From the NCBI RefSeq assembly GCF_023744375.2, contig NZ_CP146284.1:1364001-1428000 (forward strand): a stretch of DNA of 64,000 nucleotides, written 5' to 3'. The stretch is from Parabacteroides sp. AD58 (GTDB taxonomy: Bacteria > Bacteroidota > Bacteroidia > Bacteroidales > Tannerellaceae). The notes beneath the pieces are model-generated. The model worked only from the letters and a program-made list of their open reading frames with translations, was not told the DNA's origin and did no database searches. Shown piece after piece: positions 26,889-36,195 of the stretch. Positions within the stretch are counted from its first letter, which is position 1, and each line of letters starts with the position of its first letter. The position numbers were made by a program, and so were the translations under genes.

Positions 26889-27695
26889 TTAATCATCAAA
26901 CTCATAAACATCTGAAGGCGTTGTCCGCTTTAAGGCAACCAGAGAAACATCCTTTCCGACCCGGATACCTTCCTCGAACAGACGGATATCTACTGTTTTA
27001 TACGCCAGTTCCGGATGATTGTTGTCTCTACTCAAATGGCAGAGCCAGATATTCTTCAGATCAAGTGAATAATGTGTCGCCAGAAACTCGGCCGCTTCCT
27101 GATTACTTAAATGCCCGATTGGTCCGGCCACCCGTTCTTTCAGGAACTGCGGATAATTTCCATATCGCAGCATTTCCTCGTCATAATTGGCTTCAAGCAC
27201 CAGGTGATTTGCCTTACAGATGTATTCGCTTACTTTCTCATTAATATGTCCTACGTCTGTTGCAATCGTAAACCGATGCTTTCCATACTTTATATAATAT
27301 CCGACACTGTCGGTACTATCATGAGGAACCGGAAAAGCTGTAATCTCAAAATCACGGATAAAGAACGGGACCTCTTTTTCGATCACACGTTTGGAATTGG
27401 TAAGAGTTTCCTCCACATACCGGCTTTTGGCTATTCCCCGATGAACCCCTTCTGTTGTATAAACCGGAATATTCATTTTTTCTCCCAGATAGCCCACCGT
27501 CTTAATATGGTCAGCATGGTCATGAGTAACCAGCACTGCCATTATCTGCGACATATCAATTGAGCGATCTTTCAACACCTTCTTAATGGTACGGATACCT
27601 ATTCCGGCATCAATCAGCATTCCGTACTCCGGTGTCCCCAAATAGTAGCAATTACCACTGCTGCCACTAGCGAGGCTAAAAAAAATCAATTTCAT
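26889..27695 (-). CDS. MBL-fold metallo-hydrolase (YycJ/WalJ-like)
   Basis: A 268-residue metallo-beta-lactamase-fold protein. The metal-binding HDHADH motif is in VLVTHDHADHIKTVGYLG (about 55-72), with later His residues in VPHDSTDSVGY, DVGHINE and GHLSNQEAAEF. It resembles YycJ/WalJ 5'-exonuclease-like proteins of the RNase J/Z group. Asparaginase is 24 bases upstream on the same strand, so the two may share a message, though no functional link is evident. Confidence 0.87.
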   Translation of the reverse strand: MKLIFFSLASGSSGNCYYLGTPEYGMLIDAGIGIRTIKKVLKDRSIDMSQIMAVLVTHDHADHIKTVGYLGEKMNIPVYTTEGVHRGIAKSRYVEETLTNSKRVIEKEVPFFIRDFEITAFPVPHDSTDSVGYYIKYGKHRFTIATDVGHINEKVSEYICKANHLVLEANYDEEMLRYGNYPQFLKERVAGPIGHLSNQEAAEFLATHYSLDLKNIWLCHLSRDNNHPELAYKTVDIRLFEEGIRVGKDVSLVALKRTTPSDVYEFDD

Positions 27696-27719
27696 ATGTT
27701 GTTCTATTTTTATACTTTT

Positions 27720-28781
27720 TTAAGGGCGCACAAATGAGTCTGGAATGGTGATTTCACCAATCAACGAACAATTCATGTGCTCTTTCACCTCGTTCGGAGT
27801 CAATCCGTGTCCGAACAAGAACATCAACTTGGTTACAGCACTTTCTGTCGTACTGTCATATCCGCTGATGACACCAATCTCAAGCAATTTCTGTCCGGTT
27901 TCATACCGGTGCATTTCTACACTTCCTGCCCGGCATTGCGAAACATTTACGATTACTACCCCGCGTCCGACTGCATCTTCCAGCATTTCCAGAAACCACT
28001 TATTGAGTGGAGCATTACCACTGCCGAATGTTTCCATCACAACTCCTTTCAATCCGGGAATGTTCAATATAGATTCCACGACAGAAGGTGATATTCCCGG
28101 GAAAAGTTTCAGAATGGCGATGTTCCGATCCAGCAAGTAATGAGGCTTTAAAGGACGACGGGATACCGGATAATAAATCTGTGTCACATCATATTTGATA
28201 TGGATTCCGGCATGTGCCAACGACGGATAATTATACGAACGGAAAGCATTGAAATTGTCGGCATTGGCTTTGCAGGTCCGGTTTCCGCGCATTAATTCAT
28301 TCTCAAAAAACACACAGACTTCCGGGACAATCGGGAACCCGTTCTCTTTGGCGGCAGCTATTTCAATAGCGGTAATCAGGTTTTCTTTCCCATCTGTCCG
28401 CAGCATGCCGATAGGTAATTGGGAACCCGTCAGGATAACCGGCTTTGCCAGATTCTCCAGCATAAAGCTCAAGGCAGAAGCCGTATATGACATGGTATCC
28501 GTTCCGTGTAAGATTACAAATCCATCATACTTCTGATACGTATCAGCTATAATCTTTACGATTTTCATCCACGAATCCGGTCCCATAGCCGACGAATCCA
28601 ATGGCGGATCAAACTGGTAGGTATCCACATGATGTCCCAAGAACTTCAATTCGGGAACATTTTCGGCCAGATGCTGAAAATCGAATACCTCCAACAATCC
28701 GGTTTCGGGGTTCTCAATCATACCGATTGTTCCACCTGTATATATCAATAAGATAGATGCCTGCTGCTTATTATCCGTCAT
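27720..28781 (-). CDS. ansA: Type I L-asparaginase
   Basis: A 353-residue enzyme that hydrolyses asparagine to aspartate and ammonia. Both catalytic Thr motifs are present: IYTGGTIGM near residue 14 and LHGTDTMSYTASAL near 95. No signal peptide is seen, so it is the cytosolic type. Its promoter has a TATCTTTG -7 box (28810-28803, minus strand). Confidence 0.92.
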   Translation of the reverse strand: MTDNKQQASILLIYTGGTIGMIENPETGLLEVFDFQHLAENVPELKFLGHHVDTYQFDPPLDSSAMGPDSWMKIVKIIADTYQKYDGFVILHGTDTMSYTASALSFMLENLAKPVILTGSQLPIGMLRTDGKENLITAIEIAAAKENGFPIVPEVCVFFENELMRGNRTCKANADNFNAFRSYNYPSLAHAGIHIKYDVTQIYYPVSRRPLKPHYLLDRNIAILKLFPGISPSVVESILNIPGLKGVVMETFGSGNAPLNKWFLEMLEDAVGRGVVIVNVSQCRAGSVEMHRYETGQKLLEIGVISGYDSTTESAVTKLMFLFGHGLTPNEVKEHMNCSLIGEITIPDSFVRP

Positions 28782-28960
28782 ATTCTCTATTTTTGAATCA
28801 CAAAGATAACGAAACTAGTGGAAATATACTCATCTTAGGAAAAGAATCTACCCTATTGACTTTCTAATTTGATTCCAACGAGAATCAAAATCAATTCTCA
28901 ATAATTTCGAAATGGATACTCGTTCCTTTCAGAAAGGACAGCCGAGAACAGTTCTGCTCT

Positions 28961-29572
28961 TTATTCTTCCCCTTTCAAAGCCGGCAAACTGATATGATAC
29001 TTGACAGCTACGACACGTGCGATAAAGACAGATACGGCCGAGACGAATTGTGTAAAATACAATGGAACATCCAAGCAGACACAGATATAATAAATCAACC
29101 CGCCGAATACACAAGCCAAGGCATAAATATCTTTCCGGAAGATAAGCGGCTCTTCGTTAATCAGAATGTCTCGCATCATACCGCCAAATGCTCCGGTAAT
29201 CGTTCCCATCACAATGGCTACCCACATCGGAAAGCCAAATTCAAGGGTTTTAGCTATACCGACCACGGCAAACAGCCCCAGCCCGATCGCATCAAATATA
29301 AAGAATGTGTTATTCAGACGAACTACATATTTCCGGAAAATCAATACGAATAGAAGCGCTAACCCAGAAATAACCAAATAAGACAACTGCATCATCCAGA
29401 ATGGCGTTGCATTCAGTAATACATCCCGAATGGTTCCGCCGCCAACAGCAGTAACAACACCTACAACATAGGCTCCAAACCAATCAAATTTCTTTGCCGA
29501 AGCCAGGCGAATTCCACTAATGGCGAAAGCAAATGTTCCTACATAATCACATAAAGTAATGAAGTCTATCAT
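28961..29572 (-). CDS. Trimeric intracellular cation channel family (UPF0126/YicG) protein
   Basis: A 203-residue protein with seven hydrophobic helices as two repeats. The repeat motifs are AVGGGTIRDVLL and GAFGGMMRDILINEEPL. Bacterial members form TRIC-type cation or glycine channels. The start MIDFITLCDYVG at 29572 is set by the TATCTTTGC -7 box at 29596-29588 on the minus strand; the longer frame to 29647 begins before the promoter. Confidence 0.85.
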   Translation of the reverse strand: MIDFITLCDYVGTFAFAISGIRLASAKKFDWFGAYVVGVVTAVGGGTIRDVLLNATPFWMMQLSYLVISGLALLFVLIFRKYVVRLNNTFFIFDAIGLGLFAVVGIAKTLEFGFPMWVAIVMGTITGAFGGMMRDILINEEPLIFRKDIYALACVFGGLIYYICVCLDVPLYFTQFVSAVSVFIARVVAVKYHISLPALKGEE

Positions 29573-29757
29573 TTTATCTTTTTGACTGCAAAGATAAGAA
29601 GTGTTTCCTATCCCAGCCAACTTATGGAATAAAAAAGCCTTTGCCAACAGAAGAAAAGTGCCAGTCTTTACAAACTGGTCAGTTTTTTCACCATACAGAC
29701 CAATACCAAGCTCTACTTTTTACAGATATTTGCAAACTGAATACTTGTAAAATACGT

Positions 29758-31236
29758 ATGAAACTAAAATATATCTATATAATCTTCTTTTCCATTCTCT
29801 GTTTTCAATACAGTTACGGACAAGAATATCTGCCACAGATGGAATCCCGTTATTTCATCAGCGATTCGACTTCCTTTGCCAAACCCAAACCTTTTCGGGC
29901 TGCCGGTGAAGTAATTGGAACGAATCTGGCTGTCTGGGCATTCGACCGGTATGTCGTAAAAGAAAGCTGGGCCCGCATCAACTGGAACACCATCAAAAGT
30001 AACTTCAGGCGCGGTCCGGTATGGGACAGCGATAAATTTACCACCAACCTGTTTGCTCATCCTTATCATGGCGGATTATACTTCAACGCGGCACGCAGCA
30101 ATGGTCTGAATTTCTGGCAATCTATTCCTTATTCGGCCGGTGGAAGCCTGCTGTGGGAATTTTTCATGGAGAATGAAGCTCCTTCGATTAATGATATGTT
30201 GGCCACTACTTTCGGTGGAGTTGCTTTGGGAGAAATCACCTATCGGCTGTCAGATCTGTTTATTGACAACCGGGCAACCGGTTGGGAACGTGTCGGGCGG
30301 GAAATACTTACCGGCATCATTTCGCCCATGCGGGGAATCAACCGCCTCATCACCGGAGAATCTTGGAAACGGAAAAGTTATAAAGGTCGCAGTTATTCGA
30401 ATGTTCCTGTCAACCTGATCCTCAGCATGGGGCCCCGATTCTTAGCCGATGAAGAAAAGTCAAAGAAAGGCTCTTCCAGTCTGCATTTCGATTTAGCCTT
30501 GAATTATGGTAATCCTTTCAACGATGAGAATTACGCCCCTTATGAATGGTTCCGTTTCAAGTTAGGTCTGGATGTTATCCACCAACCGCTCATCAATCAG
30601 GTGAATGCCATCGGAGCCTTGTGGGGCAAGAATGTATGGCAGAAAGACAACCGTTCGCTGATGTTCGGAATCTTCCAGCATTTCGACTACTACGATTCTG
30701 ACATCAACACGAAAAACAACCAGCAAATTGCTCCTTACCGTATATCCGAAGCGGCGGCTGCCGGTTTGGGTGCAATTTATTACAGGAATCCGGAAGCAGG
30801 AAACAAAACCTTGGTTTATGGCGAATTGTACACCAACGGAATTGCATTAGGAGCCAGTTTATCAGATTATATGAAGTTAGGCGAACGCGATTATAACTTG
30901 GGAAGCGGATACAGTATTAAAGGCGGAGCCGGTTTGATTTATAACAAACAGTTAGCTCTCTTGTTAAACCTGGAAAACTATCATATATTTACCTGGAAAG
31001 GATACGATCCGGACTTAGACTGGAGCACGGTTGATCCGAATGAATTAAGTGTGCAAGGCGACAAGAGCAATGCCCGACTGACGGTATTCTCCATTCTTCT
31101 GGCCTATCAGTTCAAGAAACAATGGAGCATAGCCCTTTCCAATCGTTTCTTCAACCGGAAAACGGATTACAAATATCACGATACAGTAGATTACGCTACA
31201 TACGACCTGATGCTAAAAGTGGGGTATCGTTTATAA
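29758..31236 (+). CDS. DUF3943 family outer-membrane-like protein
   Basis: A 492-residue secreted protein. The start MKLKYIYIIFF at 29758 gives a normal signal peptide ending YSYGQ; an in-frame ATG at 29641 would put 39 polar residues in front of it. DUF3943 motifs are NLFAHPYHGGLYFNAARSNG and SNGLNFWQSIPYSAGGSLLW (about 90-125) and WEFFMENEAPSINDMLATT. The C-terminal half is rich in alternating aromatic strands (a barrel of 10-14 strands), suggesting outer-membrane location. Function is unknown. Confidence 0.82.
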   Translation: MKLKYIYIIFFSILCFQYSYGQEYLPQMESRYFISDSTSFAKPKPFRAAGEVIGTNLAVWAFDRYVVKESWARINWNTIKSNFRRGPVWDSDKFTTNLFAHPYHGGLYFNAARSNGLNFWQSIPYSAGGSLLWEFFMENEAPSINDMLATTFGGVALGEITYRLSDLFIDNRATGWERVGREILTGIISPMRGINRLITGESWKRKSYKGRSYSNVPVNLILSMGPRFLADEEKSKKGSSSLHFDLALNYGNPFNDENYAPYEWFRFKLGLDVIHQPLINQVNAIGALWGKNVWQKDNRSLMFGIFQHFDYYDSDINTKNNQQIAPYRISEAAAAGLGAIYYRNPEAGNKTLVYGELYTNGIALGASLSDYMKLGERDYNLGSGYSIKGGAGLIYNKQLALLLNLENYHIFTWKGYDPDLDWSTVDPNELSVQGDKSNARLTVFSILLAYQFKKQWSIALSNRFFNRKTDYKYHDTVDYATYDLMLKVGYRL

Positions 31237-31281
31237 CCCCACTTTCTGAATTTAGTATTCCACTATTTCTACCTACGAAAG

Positions 31282-32232
31282 TCATTTCCCTTCCTTCTTC
31301 CGTTTCTTCCAAAGCTGATAGCTGTTGATGATGTTCTGCCATAAAACGTATGAACCGGGAGCCAACGACGATACCGGATCCAAATACGTATAAGCCATCC
31401 AGATTGCCAGGACGGTATTCTTTTGTCCCAAAGCCTGACCTGCACTGATCCGGTCGTGGTAATGCGCACCAATCTTCTTTCCCAACAGGAACTGAACAGC
31501 ACAAGCAAACAAGCCAGCTAAGGCAATCAGCATCTTAACAGATGCAGGAGTATCGCTTTCTACCAACGATTTAAAAGTCTGCGCCGTTACAATGGTTAAA
31601 GCGACAGCCCACAAATAAAAAGCCAAGTCATGTAAATTCAATAACCATTGATGTAGTTTCGGTAAATACAAACGAATCAGCCAGGCAGCAAAGAACGGAC
31701 ACAGTAATAATGGAAAGACTTTACTTAATATCTTTAGGAAAGCAGTAAAAAAAGACAAGTCGGCATGTGGTTCGACCAATGGGAATAATAAAGGAACAGC
31801 CACAGCAGCCAAAATATTGGATAACAACGTATAGGTTGTCAGAGCAGAAACACTACCACCTAATTTGCCGGTAATAACCGCAGCAGCCGTAGCCGTAGGA
31901 CAGATCAGACAAACCATCGCTCCTTCAAACACTTCCCGATAAGCCACATCTAGTTTACTCAGTAACAAAACAGCTACCATCAGCAAACAAGAGCATATCT
32001 GAAACAGAAGCAACCAGCCATGCCAGCGCACCGGCAGTAAATCCCGAACATTTACCTTACAGAAGGTAAGCAGTAACTGGGCAAAAATCAATGTAGGAGT
32101 CAAGAAGGCTATTAAACTATTTACGAAGGGCTTAGTTGGCTCTAACAAAGGAACATTTACAAACAATAGATATCCCACGACACCTGCCAGCATAGCAATG
32201 GGCAAGGTCCAGTTCTTGATGAAATTCAACAT
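31282..32232 (-). CDS. Bile acid:sodium symporter (SBF)-like family transporter
   Basis: A 316-residue inner-membrane protein with nine to ten helices. The signature regions are CLICPTATAAAVITGKLGGS (about 110-130) and AGQALGQKNTVLAIWMAYTY (about 265-285), similar to the crossover helices of the BASS/SBF fold. Substrate is unknown: bile acids, arsenite-like ions or organic acids are all known in the family. Confidence 0.82.
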   Translation of the reverse strand: MLNFIKNWTLPIAMLAGVVGYLLFVNVPLLEPTKPFVNSLIAFLTPTLIFAQLLLTFCKVNVRDLLPVRWHGWLLLFQICSCLLMVAVLLLSKLDVAYREVFEGAMVCLICPTATAAAVITGKLGGSVSALTTYTLLSNILAAVAVPLLFPLVEPHADLSFFTAFLKILSKVFPLLLCPFFAAWLIRLYLPKLHQWLLNLHDLAFYLWAVALTIVTAQTFKSLVESDTPASVKMLIALAGLFACAVQFLLGKKIGAHYHDRISAGQALGQKNTVLAIWMAYTYLDPVSSLAPGSYVLWQNIINSYQLWKKRKKEGK

Positions 32233-32336
32233 AACTTTATCGTATCATTTAAATCGGGTGCAAAATAAACGATTATTTTCTGAAAAACAGCAGAAGATAT
32301 ACAGAGAATGACCAAGAACCTGTTTATTTACGCATA

Positions 32337-32374
32337 GAAAAAAACAAAGGCTGCGAGATTCACATCCAGCAGCC
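32337..32374 (-). terminator. Terminator of tpx
   Basis: On the minus strand GGCTGC (32374-32369) pairs with GCAGCC (32354-32349), then TTTGTTTTTTT (32348-32337). Confidence 0.75.
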
Positions 32375-32421
32375 TCCTACACTAACCCTTAACTTTAACC
32401 AATGAAAAACAATAATCTACA

Positions 32422-32922
32422 TTATTTCAATACAGCTAAAGCTGCTTCGTAGTTCGGTTCGTTAACGACTTCAGAAACCAGTTCTTCATAAATAACCTTT
32501 CCTGTTTCGTCTACGATAATAACCCCACGAGCCAAAAGACCTTTCAATGGACCATCTGTCATCAACATGCCATAACCGTCTTCAAAACAAGAACAACGGA
32601 AAGCCGACAAGGTAATTACATGATCAATACCTTCTGTCGTACAGAAACGTCCGTGAGCAAAAGGTAAGTCTTTTGAAACAGCCAATACCACTGTATTGGG
32701 AAGAGAAGCGGCCTCTTTATTAAACCGTCTTACCGAATTGGCACACACCGGTGTGTCCAAACTGGGAAATACGTTTAATACGACACGTTTGCCTTTCAAG
32801 TCACTTAACGACAATTCCGACAAATCGATTTTCACTCCTCTGAAGTTGGGAGCCATTGCTCCTATTTCCGGTAAAACACCGTTCGTATGAACGGGCATTC
32901 CTTTAAATGTTATTTCTGCCAT
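32422..32922 (-). CDS. tpx: Thiol peroxidase
   Basis: A 166-residue atypical 2-Cys peroxiredoxin. The peroxidatic Cys60 is in SLDTPVCANSVRRFN and the resolving Cys94 in HGRFCTTEG. Two further cysteines, 110 and 112 in FRCSCF, are not part of the usual pair. It reduces hydroperoxides using thioredoxin. A TATATTTG -7 box lies 40-50 bases upstream (32971-32964, minus strand). Confidence 0.93.
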   Translation of the reverse strand: MAEITFKGMPVHTNGVLPEIGAMAPNFRGVKIDLSELSLSDLKGKRVVLNVFPSLDTPVCANSVRRFNKEAASLPNTVVLAVSKDLPFAHGRFCTTEGIDHVITLSAFRCSCFEDGYGMLMTDGPLKGLLARGVIIVDETGKVIYEELVSEVVNEPNYEAALAVLK

Positions 32923-33069
32923 GATTTTGTTTTTAATATTATATCAACAATACCAAAGCGTTACAAATATAATACGCTTTTCATTTACAAAACAAGCATT
33001 TCTTTAAAAAGTTCCTCCCTTTAACTTCTTTTAAGCAGATTATCATCTATAAGAAAAATAGATTCTGCC

Positions 33070-33102
33070 TTTGTTGTTCCTGCAAAACATTCATTAATTT
33101 TG
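33070..33102 (+). promoter_or_regulatory. Promoter of rmuC
   Basis: TTTG (33070-33073), 21 bases, TAATTTTG (33095-33102). It predicts a start near 33110 and a leader of about 45 bases. Confidence 0.75.
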
Positions 33103-33155
33103 GCAGTGCAAAAATAATAAACGAATCTTCAGATAATATTTAAACTACAAAAGAT

Positions 33156-34421
33156 ATGGATTGGATCATACTTGTTTTATTAGTCCTGAATCTGATTTTC
33201 CTGTTTCTTATCTGGAAACGGTTGTCGGAGAAGGAATCAGTAAATCAAACGGATCTGCTGCGCCACGATATGCAGCAGGCTTTCGACCGGATTGAAAAGA
33301 ATTTTCGGGAAGATTTCAAACTGAACCGCGAGGAAAGTCGTATGGTAGCCAAAGAGAACCGGGCAGAACTGACAAATTCGATGAATGACTTCCGGGCAGC
33401 ATTCGACCGCGGTATCGCCAGTTTCAATGCGTTGCAACGGGAAAAGTTCGCTTCGCTGAACGAACAACAACAGCTTCTGGTGAATCATACGGAAAAAAGA
33501 CTGGAAGAAATCCGCATCACGGTGGAAGAAAAGCTGCAGAAAACCCTCAACGAACGTATCAGCCAGTCGTTCCGTATCGTCAACGAACAACTGGAGAATG
33601 TACAGAAAGGCTTAGGGGAAATGCAGACGTTGGCGCAGGATGTAGGCGGATTGAAACGGGTATTGAGCAATGTCAAGACGAGGGGAAACATCGGAGAAAT
33701 ACAGTTAAGTATGTTGCTTGAGCAACTGTTGGCTCCCGAACAGTATGAAGCTAACGTAAAAACCAAGAAAGGCTCGGACGCGTTGGTCGAATTTGCCGTC
33801 AAGCTGCCTGGTAAAGACGAACTCACTGATTGTGTTTACCTGCCCATCGATGCTAAGTTTCCGAAGGATATGTACGAACAACTACTCGATGCGTACGATA
33901 CAGCCGACCCGCAACAAATCGAAACAGCCGGGAAGAACCTGGAAACAACTATCCGGAAGATGGCGAAAGATATTTCAGACAAATACCTGGATCCGCCGGC
34001 TACGACCGAATTCGGGATTATGTTTCTGCCTTTCGAAGGAATATATGCCGAAGTGGTTCGCCGGTCGGCCCTGCTGGAAGATTTGCAGCGCAATTATCAT
34101 GTCGTTGTTACAGGTCCGACTACGCTAGCCGCTATTCTGAACAGTTTGCAGATGGGATTCCGTACTCTTGCCATTCAGAAATATTCGGGTGAAGTCTGGA
34201 AGATACTGGGAGCTGTCAAAAAAGAATTTGAATCGATGGGCGGAATGCTGGAAAAGGCGAAGAAACATCTGGAAACTGCCAACGGACAAATCGACAATGT
34301 CTTGGGAGTTCGTACCCGTGCAATCCAACGCCGCCTGAAAGATGTGGATACATTAAGTGCCGAAGATGCCCGAAAAATCATTCCGGAAATCGGACCGCTG
34401 GAGGAAGACGAAAAAGAATAA
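33156..34421 (+). CDS. rmuC: DNA recombination protein RmuC
   Basis: A 421-residue protein: N-terminal membrane helix (about 4-20, LVLLVLNLIFLFLIW), a long coiled coil (about 25-150) and the RmuC nuclease-like domain (about 165-390) with LPIDAKFPKDMYEQLL, the restriction-endonuclease-fold core. It limits inversions between short inverted repeats. The gene is complete. Its 3' 431 bases are copied 1,071 bp downstream, followed by a diverged copy of the next gene. Confidence 0.93.
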   Translation: MDWIILVLLVLNLIFLFLIWKRLSEKESVNQTDLLRHDMQQAFDRIEKNFREDFKLNREESRMVAKENRAELTNSMNDFRAAFDRGIASFNALQREKFASLNEQQQLLVNHTEKRLEEIRITVEEKLQKTLNERISQSFRIVNEQLENVQKGLGEMQTLAQDVGGLKRVLSNVKTRGNIGEIQLSMLLEQLLAPEQYEANVKTKKGSDALVEFAVKLPGKDELTDCVYLPIDAKFPKDMYEQLLDAYDTADPQQIETAGKNLETTIRKMAKDISDKYLDPPATTEFGIMFLPFEGIYAEVVRRSALLEDLQRNYHVVVTGPTTLAAILNSLQMGFRTLAIQKYSGEVWKILGAVKKEFESMGGMLEKAKKHLETANGQIDNVLGVRTRAIQRRLKDVDTLSAEDARKIIPEIGPLEEDEKE

Positions 34422-34486
34422 AATTTATTTATAATAGCCCCAATATATGCCACTGAATATTAACTATCAACTAAAACAAATATTCT

Positions 34487-35014
34487 ATGATGAGAATACT
34501 TTTATTATTATTATCGCTATCCTACATTTTCCCTTTGATTTCGGGTGGTCAAGAAAAAGTGAAATTCAAGGAGCTAAAAGTTAATGACGCGATTTTCCTT
34601 TCAATAGAGAATGAAAAGTTAGAGGGAAAAAAACGCACTTATAAACTTGGAGGCTTTTCATTTGAAAGGGAAGGTACTCTAAAATGGTTTAGAGATTGCC
34701 AGCGACTATTGCAAAAGGAGTTCCCGAATGTCAGTGACGAGGAATATGCTTATTTAAAACATATTAGATGGTATATATGGATTTGCGATGATGGAACTTG
34801 TCAACACAGTTCATTTCTTATACGAGAACCAGAAGAAACTTTCAAGCATGTGAAAGATCTGGAAATACATTTGGCAAACTTGGTGGAGCAAATGGATAGT
34901 TTAAGATTTCAACCCGATCAAATTGTGGTATGGGATCCCCGATATAAAAATAAAAGTATGGGAGAAACTATCGTACCATTCTTCTACCTACGGAAGAAGA
35001 TAGACGACAAGTAA
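34487..35014 (+). CDS. Secreted hypothetical protein, copy A
   Basis: A 175-residue protein with a signal peptide (MMRILLLLLSLSYIFPLISG, cleavage near GGQ). The mature part has a conserved core EGTLKWFRDCQ, NVSDEEYAYLKHI, WYIWICDDGTC and FKHVKDLEIHLANLVEQM, and a tail YLRKKIDDK. Three cysteines are in RDCQ, WICDD and GTCQH. I do not recognise a family. The base composition is much more AT-rich than rmuC. The start is 65 bases after the rmuC stop with no clear promoter of its own. Copy B at 35558 is about 66% identical by my by-eye count. Confidence 0.8.
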   Translation: MMRILLLLLSLSYIFPLISGGQEKVKFKELKVNDAIFLSIENEKLEGKKRTYKLGGFSFEREGTLKWFRDCQRLLQKEFPNVSDEEYAYLKHIRWYIWICDDGTCQHSSFLIREPEETFKHVKDLEIHLANLVEQMDSLRFQPDQIVVWDPRYKNKSMGETIVPFFYLRKKIDDK

Positions 35015-35061
35015 TAAACTATTCATAGGAAAGGGTGTGTCGTAATGTGCGATTCACCCTC

Positions 35062-35492
35062 ATCCGCCAGCTACGACCGAATTCGGAATTATGTTTCTGC
35101 CTTTCGAAGGAATATATGCCGAAGTGGTTCGCCGGTCGGCCCTGCTGGAAGATTTGCAGCGCAATTATCTTGTCGTTGTTACAGGTCCGACTACGCTAGC
35201 CGCTATTCTGAACAGTTTGCAGATGGGATTCCGAACCCTTGCTATTCAGAAATATTCGGGTGAGGTTTGGAAGATACTGGGAGCCGTCAAAAAAGAATTT
35301 GAATCGATGGGCGGAATGCTGGAAAAGGCAAAGAAACATCTGGAAACTGCCAACGGACAAATCGACAATGTCTTGGGAGTTCGTACCCGTGCAATCCAAC
35401 GCCGCCTGAAAGATGTGGATACATTAAGTGCCGAAGATGCCCGAAAAATCATTCCGGAAATCGGACCATTGGAGGAAGAGGAGAAAGAATAA
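35062..35492 (+). pseudogene. Duplicated 3' fragment of rmuC
   Basis: Corresponds to RmuC residues 279-421. Only the C-terminal part of the domain is present (from PPATTEFG), without membrane helix, coiled coil or the DAKFP motif, so it cannot act as RmuC. The frame is still open to the natural stop and keeps 131 of 133 residues after the ATG at 35091 (differences His/Leu and Asp/Glu). This indicates that the copy is very recent or is kept by gene conversion. Confidence 0.92.
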
Positions 35493-35557
35493 AATTTATT
35501 TATAATAGCCCCAATATATGCCACCGAATATTAATTATCAACTAAAACAAATATCCT

Positions 35558-36085
35558 ATGATGAGAATACTTTTAATATTATTATCGCTATCCTACATTT
35601 TCCCTTTGAATTCGGTTGGCCAAGAAATAGTAAGATTTAAAAAGCGACAAATGAAAGAATCGGTTTGCCTTTATTCAATAGAGGATGAAAAGTTTCGGAA
35701 AAAAATACCTAAAAAAATTGTCCCTATGGGATTTGAAAAGGAAGGCACTTTAAAATGGTTTAGAGATTGCCAGCAACTGTTTCAAAAGGAATTCGCGAAT
35801 ATCAGTGATGAAGAGTATACTTATTTAAAACATATTAAATGGTATATTTGGATGTTCCATGATGGAACTTGTCGACATAGCTATTTTTATGTGCCCGATG
35901 CCGAAGAAACTTTCAAACATGTGAAAGATCTAGAAATACATTTGGCAAACTTGGTGGAGCAAATGGATAGTTTAAGGTTCCAACCCGACCAAATTAGGTT
36001 ATCGGATCCCCGAAATAAAAGTATCAATATGGGACAAGCTGTGGTTCCTTTATACTACCTACGGAAGAAGATAGACGACAAGTAA
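35558..36085 (+). CDS. Secreted hypothetical protein, copy B
   Basis: A 175-residue paralogue of copy A, same length and signal peptide (MMRILLILLSLSYIFPLNSV). Residues 24-58 are almost unrelated between the copies, while 61-90 and 118-146 are nearly or fully identical, giving a mosaic pattern. GTC, WYIW and YLRKKIDDK motifs are kept. The frame has no damage, so the protein is probably under selection. No family is recognised. Confidence 0.8.
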   Translation: MMRILLILLSLSYIFPLNSVGQEIVRFKKRQMKESVCLYSIEDEKFRKKIPKKIVPMGFEKEGTLKWFRDCQQLFQKEFANISDEEYTYLKHIKWYIWMFHDGTCRHSYFYVPDAEETFKHVKDLEIHLANLVEQMDSLRFQPDQIRLSDPRNKSINMGQAVVPLYYLRKKIDDK

Positions 36086-36195
36086 ACTAAATTCATAAAA
36101 TGATGAGTCAACTCAGTATATAAATAAGTTAAACTAGAGTCAACCCCTTTTATTTATAAAGAGATTTTAAGTCAACTAAATCTATTAAATGACAA

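Larger units (their letters stand above)
33991..36085 (+). repeat. 1,071-bp-offset tandem duplication (rmuC 3' end plus secreted protein gene)
   Basis: Copy 1 runs 33991-35014 and copy 2 35062-36085; all matching landmarks (rmuC stop 34421/35492, gene start 34487/35558, gene end 35014/36085) differ by exactly 1,071. The rmuC part differs at 2 of 133 residues and the 65-bp spacer at about 3 bases. The secreted gene differs at about a third of its residues from residue 17 on. The join holds 47 bases (35015-35061) not obviously from either side. Confidence 0.93.

Noticed and set aside
8741..33057. A 17-base match ATCATCTATAAGAAAAA near 8741 and 33043
   Set aside because: In AT-rich DNA of this length one such match is expected by chance; the flanks do not match.
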